Shown in pieces: positions 47,093 to 59,508 of a stretch of 64,000 bases of DNA. The notes beneath the pieces were generated by a model, which saw nothing but the letters and a program-made list of their open reading frames with translations, was not told the DNA's origin and did no database searches. The translations under genes were made by a program, and so were the position numbers. The stretch is from Campylorhamphus procurvoides (lineage: Eukaryota; Chordata; Aves; Passeriformes; Dendrocolaptidae). How positions within the stretch are numbered: position 1 is the first letter of the stretch; each line of letters opens with the position of its first letter. Where the stretch lies: assembly GCA_013396655.1 (NCBI GenBank), contig WBMV01003161.1, positions 3,346,059 to 3,410,058 on the forward strand, in the 5' to 3' direction.

Positions 47093-48954
47093 CTATTCAC
47101 ACCATCTCTGGGGTCCCTGTGGAGAAGCCACAGGATGAAAACTCCTGTCCTGGGGTAAAGAAACAGGTTGACTAGGGCAAGTATTTCTTTCTTGTATAGC
47201 AGCTCTGATAGCTGGAGTTTGAGAACAAGATTCATTGCTGGCATGAACTGGTTCAGCTCAAATGAACTCTGATAATATCTGCTTGAAATGAGATGCTCCA
47301 GTTTCCAAGCAGCAGGAAAAGCAGCTCAAGTTGCTCATCTGAAATCTTTCTCTCTGAGCACTAAGAAAGCCCCAGAAAGAGGGTGGAGAAGGCAAGTCTG
47401 CTTGTGCTGCTCTTGGGGATCACCTTTCTGATCTTCCCGTCTGAGATTTAATTCATTTTAATTCAGTCACACTTTCCAGCCTCTCCCCTTTCTGGGTGTT
47501 GGAAATTATTTGTCTGCAAGCTTTACCAGAAGATTTCCTCTCCTAACCTAAATGCCACCGTAGCATTTGAGTTGTGCACCTGTTCCCAGCAGAAGCATTT
47601 CACTCCACTTCCGAAACATTAATTTAATATCCTGGCAGGCCCCAGGACAAGTGTGTGTGTTCCTGTTATCAGCATGTATCTACTATCTATTACCTACATA
47701 TGTTAAAGGGTCAGCATGTTATTTGTAACCCTGTCCTTTAAAGGGCTTCACGGTGGAAGGAAGGACCTCGGCTGACAGTTTGTTGATGACCAAGTTAGAT
47801 GTTTGATTCAAACTGAAGTTTATTAGAAGATTCTCATAATTTTGAAGGATTTTGGTCTAGATCTATACTAAGCAAGAGAAGAAATCTTTAATTAAAGCTC
47901 AAACTGCAGTGAGAGAAAACACCAAGAGGGTGAACATTAGAAATAAGCAGCACTTGGAACAAGCAGTACACCATAATAGATGTGGGAAATAGATGTTTTG
48001 GGCTTATGGAGAGTCTTCAAAATCCATAAATTAATTGAACAGGAATGAAATTAGTCACCCCCAAGAACAGATGCAGCAGAGAAACCCTGGCCACTCAGCT
48101 GTTGCTGTACAATTCCAGCCCACTCTCTTCCCACTCCCACCTCTCTCCAGGGGCAATCTCTTGGTGTCCGTGTGTCCCCTTTGGCTCAAAGGCCACTGTT
48201 ACCATTACCTGTAGGGTTGGATATTGGGGCTTTTGAAAGCCACTTGATTGGGCTGTAGAGAGGGAAGCAGAGAGACTGTCTCATGGAAAACACATCAGTT
48301 TGAGATGTCTTGCCTGCAACCAAAGCATTCCCAAAATGTTGAGTGCTTTTCTCTCCATGGGCACTTGGCACCTGGAGACCTTGGATAAGATTTCCACCTC
48401 CACTGCTGGCAACCCTAGCAGGACTTACAGCCTGGCTCCCATATGTTTCCAGGAGAAATTTTTACCTTGGAGGATAACCAGTGGAGTGGATGGGAAGAGC
48501 TGAAGCAGCTGCTGGTGCAGGGAGCACATCTGGAGGGCCTGTTGGGCTCTCAACAGCTGCCCTATCCCCACTGGAGCAGCCCATACTGATGCCTTGGTGC
48601 AACCCCCAAAGGGCATCTTGCACCAACTCTGGTGCCACCCTCTGGTACCAGGGGACAATCCTTCCCATTTCTGGGGCCCGGAGCTGCCAAATGCTCCTGT
48701 TCATTAAATGCAGTGGTGTTATTGGCAGATTTGCAGACTGCGGGCTGTGTGTGTGTGTTCACTGACCTCTCCTGGCCAGACTCAGGATGCTCGGCCAGGC
48801 TGCACAAGGCACCTCCCAGCCGGCTGGGAACCAGGTGCCCCTCAACACCTTCCCTGGGAAAACATTCCCGCTGGAAGTAGTGACAGGGTGCAACTTACAG
48901 TTAAAACACAAGAGGCAGAACCAGCCCTTTGGGGACATGCAGAAGCTCTTCAGA

Positions 48955-49035
48955 GGTATCTTTAATTAACAAATTAAATGCGTCTGTGATTGTGAGTAGC
49001 CCACGGCATGCATGTGGTTATTATTGCAGTAATAA
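48955..49035. promoter_or_regulatory. Candidate homeodomain-motif element with inverted repeat
   Basis: TTTAATT (48961-48967) and AATTAAA (48972-48978) form a perfect 7-bp inverted repeat around AACA. CTGTGATTGTGAG, GGCATGCATGTGG and GTTATTATTGCAGTAATAA follow within 60 bases. Dense TAAT/ATTA cores suggest homeodomain binding. No conservation test is possible here. Confidence 0.28.
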
Positions 49036-49627
49036 ATCACAGCATAGAGACAAGGGAGGCCTGGGAGCATCCAAAAATCCACCCCAATCCTGCAGTCCTT
49101 ACTGGTAAAAATTCAGGAGTGAAACTGAAGGCTGTAAAACCACTCCTGTGAGGAAACCAAGCCACCTCTGAAATATTAAAGAAATAAATGTATGGAAGAA
49201 AGGAGACAATCGAAGAGGTTATCACATGTGTTGGGGAGGGCACCATTCCCTGAAGGAATCTGGTAAATCTCTTGCTGCACAGTGTGGGACTGTTTGTGAA
49301 AACCTGGATGAAAATGATTGTTATCGTGCAGTTGTAGTAGAGTTCAAATAAGCAGCAGCAGTAATTTTCCTGACAAGATAAGCCAAAAATCTCAATATCC
49401 TTATGGATTTCCACAAATTCCTGTTATTTATGTAACCACCTCAAAATAACTCATTCAAATGATATTTCCCAGCTGAATGTTTTGTCACCTGCACCTCACA
49501 GCAGAGCTGAGCTGTAAGCTGAGAGCTCACAGCTGCTTTTGGGAAAGGGCAGCACTCGCCCCTCTGCACCTTCCTGGCAGACCAGTGCTCTGGGTCTAAA
49601 CAGACTCACATCTCCCTTCCCAATCTG

Positions 49628-49680
49628 CTTTCTTTCTTCATTTTTTTCTTTTTTTTTTCCTTTTTTTTTTTTCTTTTCCC
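49628..49680. repeat. Polypyrimidine (T-rich) tract
   Basis: About 50 bases that are almost entirely T with scattered C and a single A. The lysine-rich minus-strand frame across it is a product of the repeat. Confidence 0.9.
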
Positions 49681-51951
49681 TGCTGGAAAACAAGGAGGAT
49701 TAGCTAAACCTATATCTTAAATATTATAATTACTTGGTGCTTTTTGATTTTTTTTATATGCCTTCTGCTGCTATGCTAAAAGTGGGTTTTCTTTGTGTGA
49801 GAAAGCCTTTGCCTGAAACAGGCTTTTCCCACCCCTGCATAAATACCACTTTGAAAAATTGCATCACAAACCCCTCAGCACTGGGATTTTAGAAAAAGAG
49901 CCTGAATGGCTCCAAACTTCACATAGCTCTGCAGCAGGAAGAGCATGGCTTTCATCTGACAGGCTCTTTAAGGATGGTTTGACCTCTCTCTTCCTTTACA
50001 TGCTGGGAGTTAACTTTTCCTGTAAGTGTCCAGCATAAATTATTTTCATGCAAATTTCCTTGTCAAAACTACAAACAGACATTTGATCAAAGGTCAGCTC
50101 TCCTTTGTGTTCCTGTTTGATACAGAATTTTCTATTTCATCTTTGACTGTCATGGTCAGTTAAGGGAACTGTAGCCTGATGGGAAATTACTGATGCATTT
50201 CATGTCCTCTCTCCAACAAGGCTTTTTTCCCCCCTTTCATATCTTATGGGGGTTTTAATTTGAATATGTTTTCATTTTTTAATGGAATAGTTAAATTAGC
50301 TTTGAAAATGTAGTGGTATGACACTGAAAATTGTCTGCTTTTTAAACTGAAGCTCAATTTACTGCCGTTTGATACCCTGGGAGCTGATCAAATAATTACT
50401 ATTCCCTTACCACTGGCTTTATTTCATGCTTAACTTGTGGATCTTTTTTTATGGGGAAGTGCCTGAAGAACAGGAATTGCAGCAAAAGGAAGGTTTGGGA
50501 AAATTCTGTATGTGTTTTTGGGGTTTCCTTGGCTCTGCTGCATCCAAGAGACCCCAGAGAACCTCAAGCACAGTGGAGGGGTGAGCACTGCTGGTCCTGC
50601 CCTGCCTCAGCCCTGGGGGCTTGGGTCCCTGAGTGAGAGATGCTGCAGGGAACTGGCCACACACTGGGGATGGTGCAGAAGTAGCTAGGGAATAAATGCA
50701 AAGCCCCATTTGTGACCACACTGACTCTCCCGAGAGATTCCTTCTTCTTTTCTTGAAGCAGTTTCATAGTTTAATTAGTCCACTCCAGGTTGTCCAGGCT
50801 GTTTGCCTTCCCAAACTCCCCCAAGCTCATCTTCTTCTTGACTAGGAGTCCCTCCTGCCCCACTAGCTTTGCACCTCAGTCCCATGAGGAGGTTTAACAT
50901 CAGGGCACCTTTGGGAGGCAGGGGAATTTCATTTGAGAGCTGTGGCTCCAGTGTTAAGTCTCCAGGAACGTAAAAGAATGACTCCTGTGAGGCTTTGAGG
51001 TGCTGCCTCTACGTAATTTGCTCTAAACAGTAAAGGAGGCTTTTGCCAAAGCAAGGAATTGAACAGAGCTCTTCCTGTGGCAAACATTCCAATCCCCATT
51101 TATCATCCTCCTGAGACTTTTTGGAGCTCTTCACAGTGTGTAAAGACAAGCCTGTGTCTAAGTCCTTGCAAGCTTAAACCAGTGCTGCTGTATCCCTTCA
51201 TTTATCCCTAAGCAAGTGCACAGGGGTGGCTCTGGCTACAGGGCTGACAAAAACCTGGTGAGACTTGAGGACCAAAACCCATGGTATGATTAATGTTCAT
51301 CTGTCCAAAACTAGAGCCACTTTGATGAGTTCTGAAACCCAGCCTCCTTGGGGTTTTTGCTAGCAAGCACCAAGACAGCTACTTGAAAAAAAGCACTGGA
51401 ACCATAACCCTATCTAATGGGCTGGGTGGCATAACTGGGTGTCACTGTGTATCTGGGAAATGTGAGGATGCATTTTAATCTTAAGAGAATGTTGTCTTCA
51501 TATGTAAAACTACCCAGGGCCAAGGCTTGGAAGACCTAACCGTGGCAGAGCCGCTGCCTCCTCCTCCCCACGCAGCTCCAGTCTGAGATCCCAACGACCA
51601 GAACGTCCTGCTCTGCTCTGAGCTTTGTAAGCCTCCCTCTTCCACAAGTGTTTCCCTGTGGAGCAGGATGCCCACAGCTGCTGATCCACAACTCACACTG
51701 CTAGGTTGTGCCTTTCTCAGCAAAAAGCCTTTTAAGCAATCTCTCTTCTCCTTTCTTGTGCCTCCTTCTGTTACCTTCAAGCAAACAAACCAGTCCCTTT
51801 GAGATGGAGATGGCCACGAGGCAGTTTGGATGTGCAGAGCCCTCCTTTGCCAGGGAAGACTTTGTCCCTCCTCAGTGTCTTGGGCAAAGTCACCTCCTTT
51901 ATCCAGCAACTTCTGCCTGCCAAGTCCCAGCTCTCCCCACTGGTGACAGTG

Positions 51952-51965
51952 ACACCAGATGGCAG
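51952..51965 (+). promoter_or_regulatory. Candidate CTCF site (plus orientation)
   Basis: ACACCAGATGGCAG matches 13 of 14 positions of the CTCF core CCASYAGRKGGCRS. It has the same orientation as the site at 45106, about 6.8 kb away. Confidence 0.4.
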
Positions 51966-54914
51966 CAGTGGCCTGCGGATCCAGCTCTGAGTGAAATGCA
52001 GGTGTTTCTCTGCATCCCGGTGATTTCGAGGACAGTTTCCCTCTGCGCTCTCCTTTGCTGGGGCTCGATCAGCTCCCATGCAGGCAGTCAAAATGAAATT
52101 GCATCGAGTATCTAAATGCTGTCGTTGTTTAGTGTGTCAAAATGACACACAGACTCCAACTTAAAGAGTCGAGAAGGAGAATTCCTACCTTCATTTGTGC
52201 CTTCATTAACCATTTTGTCATGACTTCGATGCTGCACCGACAGGTAAAAGCAAAGACCATGATTTTTGAAGGCCATGGGAATTTTTGGGTGCCTGGTTAA
52301 AGTGATTGCCAGCTCTGACCATCTGCTTTCTGAGGCAGTGCTTCCTGTTGATCACTCTGGATTTGTGGCATCCTGCACCTTTGGCTCTTGGTCTCAGGAG
52401 ATTTTGGACATTGGATGGCTCTGGATGAACCATCACAGAACCTCCTGCCTGCTGTGCCACAGCACCAGTCGTGCCACTGCCACTCCTGCCTGCCAGGTCC
52501 TGTGTGGGGTTGGCATTGAAACTGGCAGAGATCAAATGCCAGGAGGCCACAGGCTGTGGTTTTTTGAGATACACTCACCTAACAAACCTCCTTTGCAGGT
52601 GTGGAATATGGGGCTCTGACTGCACTTTCTTCATGATGATTCCCAAATATTTATAGATTTTTATTTTTTTTAATTGATCTGGGGGATATCACTTTGCCTG
52701 TTAGCCACTGGGTCAGTCTTGGAATTATGAATGTACTAACTGCAAACAGAAAGAGAAAATATCCAAGTTCTGTGTGGTGGGGCAGAGTGTCAGCAGAGAA
52801 AGAGCAGAGCTAAATCCCACTGGCAAGGGGAAGACCTGTTTCAGATAGACAAAAATGGAGAAAACAAACTGAGCACTCTGGCAGTCCTGCCTGTCTGGAC
52901 AGGCTGCCTGGACATGCTCATTCCTTGGAATTCAGAATGGTACCAAAGCCCAATTAAAGTGCCACTAATTAATTCATACTGGCACACTTTAAAACACTGA
53001 GAGTTTAAGCAGCCTGGAAGTGAGAGGCATTTGGTTCAACAGAGGAGATGGACTTTCTTAGGTTAAATAAGAGAAATACAGAAAAACAGTCTAGGAATCC
53101 TGCTGTTTTTTTTCTCCTAGATACTAATAACTGCATTTTAACCTCTTTGCTACTCACACTGACCTGGTTTGCAAACAGAAATACATCATTACAGATAATT
53201 TATGCAGGGCAGTGACCCTGCAAGTAGCAGGACAAAAGATCTGGGTTCAGCTTCCTCTCTATCTGTGCCCAGGAGCTTGGGAAAATTCAAATCCAAAAAA
53301 TAGAAAAACCCAACCTCTGGAGACAGGAAAATCTCAAGAATGCCACCAGCTGTGGATCACAGGCTTAGCTACTTCATCTACCTCCACTGCCCCTGAGCAA
53401 ACCACTGGCCTGGTCTCCATGTGTGCCCACAGAAGTTGGGATGAGCCTGATGGGGCCAGGGGAGGCTGGGATGGATCCGTCCCAAGGTGCTATATCAGGA
53501 TATGGAACATGCAGCCCCTTCAGAAAAGACTGTGTAGTGTGTAGTCTCCTACACACTAATATCATGAAAACCTGGTTAAGCTCACTGGATACCTCTGCCA
53601 CAGAAATAAGCTATGCTCTAGAACAGAGACCCCATTCTGGCACCAGGCAGAGCAGGCTGGACCCTGCCCGTGAGTTACCAGCACTTACAACCAGCTGGAT
53701 AACCTGAAAACAAGTGGTGGCTCAGGAGCAAAATTGTGTGTGTTCACAACTGAAAGAGGAGCTCACACTGGCTCTGGATAGCAGCAGTGTGGTGGCTTTG
53801 CAGCTTGGGATGCTGAGAAGGTGCTGTAGCATATTGCCTTGTAATAACATGAAGCAAAAGCTCAGCAGAAAGTCTGTGAACCAGATAAGATTGATTAAAC
53901 AATTTCTAACCAACGGGGTTGCACATAAAAATTTTATTAAAACCTCAAGTGCTAAATTTATTTCCTGGGTCTGTCACTGCTATTTTTTTTTCAGTAGTGA
54001 TAATTACTACATTAGAAATTAAATGAACCTCATATACTACATCTTTCAGACCTCCTAGGAGAGTTGTGAAAGTGATTTAGGGAAGTGAATTTGCTATTGT
54101 GCCTAATCAAGTTACAGTAATTGTCACCTATAATTTTAACTTGACTGCTATGTGTTTAACTGGGAGCTTTACCTTTGATTTTTGTAACTGAGCTTCTCTG
54201 TGACTGTTTTTCTACTTTCCATCCTCTCCCAAGACCCACTGACAGAAGACAAATCATTGCATACAGCTGTGTAGTTAACAGCATTTCTGTTTGCCACCAC
54301 ATCGGCTTCTTCATCAACCTGATGTGTTGCAGCATCGGGTGATTTTCCTTGAGCCACCAGCATCAGGTTGTCTCTCTTGACATTCTAATCACAGCTTTGT
54401 AGATATGAGTGACAATAAAAGGGCCTTCTGGCTGAGGGGATCCTCAACAGGGTGGCAAGTAGGGTTCTTGTAGGTGAGAGATGCTTACAGGGACTTGTCC
54501 CTGCTCTGTGCTTCAGAGATGTTGGGTTATGTGCAACCCCCTTAGGAAGGCTCATTAACGATCCCCTTATCCTGATTTCTCCTATCAGACCACAACTTGA
54601 TTCCTTGATGAGCTCTGAGGGGCAGCAAATGGCCCAGCAGGCCAATGGGTTTACAGAACAGCAGGAGGGGACCTGCAGGTGAGTCACAAAGTAAGAAACA
54701 GCGGAGCCAAAGGTATCCCAGTGCTTCCCAGCAGAACCCAAAGCTGCCTGTGTTGGAAGCTGGGTCAAGAGAAGGCTTGTGGAAGCTGCCAGTGCCTCCT
54801 CCCAAACACATGTAGTGAGTTCAATGCACAGGTTCCCTTCTGAGGTCGAGGCAGTTGCTTTGGTCACTCAGCTCTAGAACAGGACCCACAGTCCATCCCT
54901 TGCTTTTCCTGCTA
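51966..54914. other. Non-coding sequence with a TALE-type inverted repeat
   Basis: No exon is recognised. A candidate element lies at 52000-52260. A possible but unconvincing MIR-like stretch lies near 53225-53300. AT-rich unique sequence around 54060-54180 (CTAATCAAGTTACAGTAATT) looks non-random but is not identifiable. A 160-codon minus frame at 54385-54867 is rejected as chance. Confidence 0.5.
52081..52260. promoter_or_regulatory. Candidate element with GTGTGTCA inverted repeat
   Basis: GTGTGTCA (52132-52139), AAA, TGACACAC (52143-52150) form a perfect 8-bp inverted repeat. Each arm holds the TGTCA/TGACA core used by TALE homeodomain proteins (MEIS, PREP, TGIF). The palindrome GTCATGAC lies at about 52217-52224. 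About ten CpGs are kept between 51961 and 52260. Function is inferred. Confidence 0.35.
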
Positions 54915-54994
54915 AAGAAAATACATATAAACTATATATATAAATAAAAACTATTATATAAATAAAATATAAACTAAGTATATATGTGTGTGTG
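54915..54994. repeat. AT-rich imperfect repeat ending in (TG)n
   Basis: TATATAAATAAAA occurs at 54937-54949 and 54955-54967, within about 80 bases composed almost wholly of A and T, ending in TATATATGTGTGTGTG. Confidence 0.85.
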
Positions 54995-57900
54995 ACTTCA
55001 GTCTGCAGGAGAACTTGTGGTTTCTTCTAGATTTAGGGAAGATGCTAATCATTATAAACATGGACACTTAAATCTGGGTGCTGAATTTTAAGCTGCTTTT
55101 AAGATGCTTGCACAATATCAGATGTCAGAATGGGACTGCTTCTGACCATACCCATTCAATACTGTGTAATATTTGCCCTCCTGGAGTCACATAATATATA
55201 AAGCCTGTTCAGTTTTGATTGGGATCAGGGCCTCTGCTTTTAGAGAGTCTTTTATAGAGCCTTAAAGATTCAGAAAGACTATATTATGTTGATGCAATTA
55301 AAGGAGGTTATCTGAAACTAGTTTATCACTGTAACACTCATAGAAATTATTGTGCTTGTGTGGCTTTGTGCTGTCAGTTCTGGAGCAATGTGTGTGGAAT
55401 AGCAGTAACCTTGTCCCTGAATAATTCATGTTGTTTGTCAGCCACTTCTTAAGCTTTTCTGCTTAACCACCAAAGATTAGCATTTTTGTTGCTTTTTTTT
55501 AATCAAAGGTTTGGGGCCGGGGGAAAGGGAGAGTGTCAGGTTTTTAAACTTACTTTAAATACTTCCCCAGGCTTTCAATAGGCACTGTGGCTATTCAAAT
55601 TTTGGTCATAGAAGCATTTTAGCTAGCTCTTAGACCTGCTACATTATACAACTTTCTAGTAAATCATGAATAAGTTGAAAGGCTATAGAGCTTTTTTCCT
55701 AATTTCTCAAGAGTCCTTTTACTACCTAATTTGTGTTCATCCCATGTTATTTACTAACTCTAATCAACATTTCTGGTATTGTTCCAGACCGCAAGTGTGG
55801 GAAGGTTTGGCAGGTAATGTGTGGCAGTGCAGGGAGGCTGAAAGATCCTGGCCCTGAAATGAATATTGCTGGTTGGAAATTGGGCTGCATTCATTACGTG
55901 CTGGAGTTCTCCTGAGCTCTGGCTTGGAGCAAGGATGCTCCACTGGTGTAAAACAGAAAAGCTCTGTTGGGTTCTGAAGTGATGCTGAGCTGCACAGCTG
56001 CAGTTCAGAAATACTCAGCTTCAAAATCAACAGGATGGAGGTAAAAGCCAAAGGTCTGGCTCAGAGCAAAGTAGGGGGGAATGCCAGCCTTGGAAAAAGC
56101 AGGGTTGGGGTGTGTTTTCTTTGCTTCCATCTTGGGGTTGTGCAAAATAGTGTTTGGGGGGGTTTTGTGGTTGTGGGGTTTGTTTTTTTTCAGTTTAAAT
56201 TAAAAGTGAAAATTTGAATTAGGGATCCCATTAAGCATCGATCCTGTCTACCTCATGGAAAGAGCCCAGTGGAGGTAAGCCAAGGGGTTTGCCATACCCC
56301 TGGCTGTTGGGATGATAACAGGAGATAACATCCCACTGAGACCAGCTTGGCCCCTTGGCTGGGAGCTCCTCCTGATGGAGGAGTCACTAAACCAGTGACA
56401 CAGCCCCCTTTGACTGTCTGTGGATCTGCACCAGCCCTTTGTGTCTGAGCAAACTAAAATCACTGGCAAGAGCAGCCAAGTCCTGCTGGCAAGAGTGAGT
56501 CACTGAAGGGGAAAGTGTTTGGGCTGTCGTGCTGACAGATTTAACAGAGAAATGTTGATGTGTGCAGAGAGCTCTATGGACATATTTGATGAAGGAGAGG
56601 TTGGAGCGAGATCCCTGCTACAGGAAACTAATTCCCTGTCTCTGCAAGGCATCTCTGCTCTCCACTGTTCTGTGTGTTCCCTTTATTTTCTGTGCTCTTT
56701 TTTCACTCTGAATCTTCCTGACACACCAGGTGAGGTCTGGCAGTGGATGGGGTGGCAGATATCAGTACATGGCCACAGCTGGGAGCGTGGAGTGCTGTGG
56801 TGTGACATTCACACCTTCTGCTGGCACTTACAGTTGGCTCATCTCCTTTTTGTCATTGCTACTTCTTTTGTTTTCCTCTCTATGCTGTAACATTTAAGAA
56901 ACAAAACCAGGATGCTCTTGAAAAACCAAATGGCTTTTGAAAGAGACTTCTGCATTAAACCCCACACTTTGCAACACAAACTTTCCAATCAAGCTAACTT
57001 CCCAAAATGCTGGCACTGAATTTCTCTTCCTCCTCTCATTGATACTGTTCAAGCCTCTTCTCCTGGAGCTGCCTCTTGCTCTGCTGTGCACAGTTGCCAA
57101 GAGCCAGTCCACAGCTCCCACCCTGACGTGCAATTGGAGTGACAGCCCCAGCTCCCACACACTGGTGCGCTGTAGTCCATGGGGAGTTTCTCTGTTCCTG
57201 TTCCACTATTAGGTTTCAAACCTCCCCTCTGAGTAGCTGTCCTCAAGTCACATCAGGTAAGCTTAGCTATGCATTGAATTCAGGGAGTGGAACTAATCCC
57301 ACATTTCAGCTGCAGAGGAGAACAATGAGACAGGGAGCTGAGCCTGGCCCCTGGCTCAAAGGTAAGGGGTTTAATATATTAGTTGAAACAGATGCTCTAC
57401 ACTTAAGCGTGAGTGCTGTATCTAATTCCAGGTCTATTTCTGTTTAGCTGAATGACAGGCCTATATATTTTATGGAAAGTATGTGCAATACATAGTGTAT
57501 TACACATATATCAACATTATGTATATTATGCTTAATATATATATGCTTTGGTTCATTACTCCTGACAGGAAAGCTGTAATGCCAGGATCAATAGTCTACA
57601 TATAAATTCAGGAAGATAGAGAAAACTACTGCCATTAGTTGACAGAAGCCATCCTCACAAATCCATGCTTTTGCTTTTCCAGCTGTTGGTATTTCAGTCA
57701 CTGAAAGAATTAAGTTCTGGCCCCAGTTTCCTCTCCACTACTCTGTGAAGAAGCATCTGGCTTAGAGTGAATTTCCTTCTAGAAGCTTTTTTGCCTCAAA
57801 GGGACATTTATATTGACTATGGTAGAACTGGGTTTAAATTTTTTTAATGATAAAAAGATGAATTTTTATTCAGACCTGAATGTATAAAATCCTTATTTAT

Positions 57901-58628
57901 AAAGATTTGAATATTTTAGCTGAAATGAGTGGCTATGCTAGCTGCTAAAAGTGGTACTTAATTGTCTTACCAGGTCCCCACAGCACAGTTGCCATTTTCT
58001 CTGGCAAATAGAGGAAAATTTTAATTTCCCTTAATTTGAAATGGAAGAAGAACGGTGAATAAGAGGTGCCCTGAGATCTTGCCTGCTAGATCACAGCACA
58101 TGCTAGAAATGAGAACAGGCTCTGCAAGAAGGAAGTGGCAATAAAATGACTTTCCCTTTTCGCATTTATACTATTGATATGATTAGTAAAAAGAATTGAT
58201 CTCAGTTCTTCATGCCTATGACAAGCAAGTGTGACACATCTGAAAAATGAATGACTGTCCTAACTCATTTTCCCTTCCCTTCAGTTCCTGGGCTTCTTGT
58301 GTTGCTGACAAGCTTTCCCTATTGTTTGTCTGGGATGCAGGAGTGAAGGGCCATTTCCCAGCAGGTGGAGGAACCCTTCCCAAGCCAGGTGTGGGCAGGG
58401 GCTGCTGTGTCTGAAGGTGTCACAGACACCCAGGGCCCTCACTGGCTCAGCCAGACCCACAGTCTGTTTGTGCATTTGCTCTCTGGCTGGTCAGCAAGTT
58501 TAGTTTTGGAGGCACAACCAGGCTTTTGAAAAGCTGCAGATGTAGGAGTGATGGATCCTTCAGGGGAAGTGCTTTTCTGATCCCTAGTGTGACTGTCTTG
58601 AATTTCCTACGGGAATTGTATGTCCTGT
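54995..58628. other. Non-coding sequence with an AT-rich patch
   Basis: No exon is recognised. The stretch 57470-57560 is AT-rich (TATATT, ATATATATATGC) with alternating purine-pyrimidine runs. Open frames reach about 123 codons with no recognisable domain. Confidence 0.5.
57470..57560. repeat. AT-rich low-complexity patch
   Basis: Repeated TATAT, GTATAT and CATATAT strings over about 90 bases. Confidence 0.7.
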
Positions 58629-58665
58629 ACTTGCCTGGCATGTGACTTGGGACAAAGTCATTTGA
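58629..58665 (-). mobile_element. Possible MIR-like SINE remnant
   Basis: ACTTGCCTGGCATGTGACTT followed by GGGACAAAGTCATTTGA resembles the antisense MIR segment 'acttactagctgtgtgaccttgggcaagtcactta'. Differences are numerous and the match is short. Confidence 0.35.
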
Positions 58666-59467
58666 TTTATGATGAGTTTCATGTGAAGGGTGGGGGAAAG
58701 AAAAGTGACTCAGGTCCAGAGGTCCTTTCACTGTGCATGTGCTGAATGCCCTGCCTGGGATGAGGCAGAGAAAGGCTCCAGTAGGGAGCTCCTGTGCACT
58801 GCTGGGCATATGCCATGCAAAGAACATTTAATGTAGTATCACTTACCCATAAAACCCCCCAATTCTTCAAGAGGTAGCTAATTTCAGATGGTTGACCAGT
58901 CATTTGTTTTTTACTTCCCTCCTAAGGAGAGCTGAGTGCAAAAACTCATATGGTAGGAACAGAAACAGTTGTGTGAGGCTCAAATGGGTGGTAAATGCAG
59001 AACAAGGGGCACAACAGCTGGGAGCTGCTGCATTTCAGCACAGCACAGTCCCATCCTGAGCACGACAAATAAGAATCATGACTTTCAACTCCAGTGTGTC
59101 CTCTTAAATTTGTGTAATAGAGAAAAAGAATTAAGTTTAAATATGAATGGCATTATGGCAGGATAATACTGGAACCTCTGCTTTTATATATATGTCAGTT
59201 TATCAAACAAGCTTAGGAATGATCAGTAGTCAAAGCACTGGTATTTGGTGTAATTTTTAACTGGTCAGAATCGAAATCTTGGAAACCCTTCACCTTGCCA
59301 CTCAATAGCAAAAAGTGAATGCCCTGCCAGCTCCAAGTATCATATGAACCATTTGATCTCAACTGTTTTTGCTTGGAAAGCTCTTCTTTATTCTACTAGG
59401 TTAAAGAGCAGGCATGTTGTCTCTGCAGTTAAATCCCACAGCTTATTACCATGAAATACATAAGCTC

Positions 59468-59508
59468 AGAGGATATGAAAGTGTTCCATCCAAGAGGATA
59501 TGAAAGTG
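59468..59508. repeat. 16-bp direct repeat, 25-bp period
   Basis: AGAGGATATGAAAGTG occurs at 59468-59483 and 59493-59508 with no mismatch. Confidence 0.85.

Larger units (their letters stand above)
45120..51951. other. Non-coding sequence with low-complexity tracts
   Basis: No exon is recognised. A unique AT-rich block at 45240-45500 has several homeodomain-type cores. Short duplications occur at 46087-46106 (AGTGGGGAC-type) and 46903-46920 (GTTCAGGAT twice). A (TTTG) run lies at 47071-47092, a homeodomain-type inverted repeat at 48961, and a pyrimidine tract at 49628-49680. A 170-codon minus frame at 45538-46050 has no recognisable domain. Confidence 0.5.

Noticed and set aside
49628..49680. 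Polypyrimidine tract as a splice acceptor or retroposon tail
   Set aside because: No following AG-exon or element body is recognisable. It is simple sequence.
51885..51930. CTTGGGCAAAGTCACC as antisense MIR
   Set aside because: Only about 15 bases resemble the consensus and nothing extends on either side.
53225..53300. Antisense MIR-like stretch (GATCTGGGTTCAGCTTCC..)
   Set aside because: A few words match in order, but gaps and mismatches are too many to call without a profile search.
54385..54867. 160-codon open frame, minus strand
   Set aside because: No domain recognised and frames on the other strand overlap it. Fits chance length.
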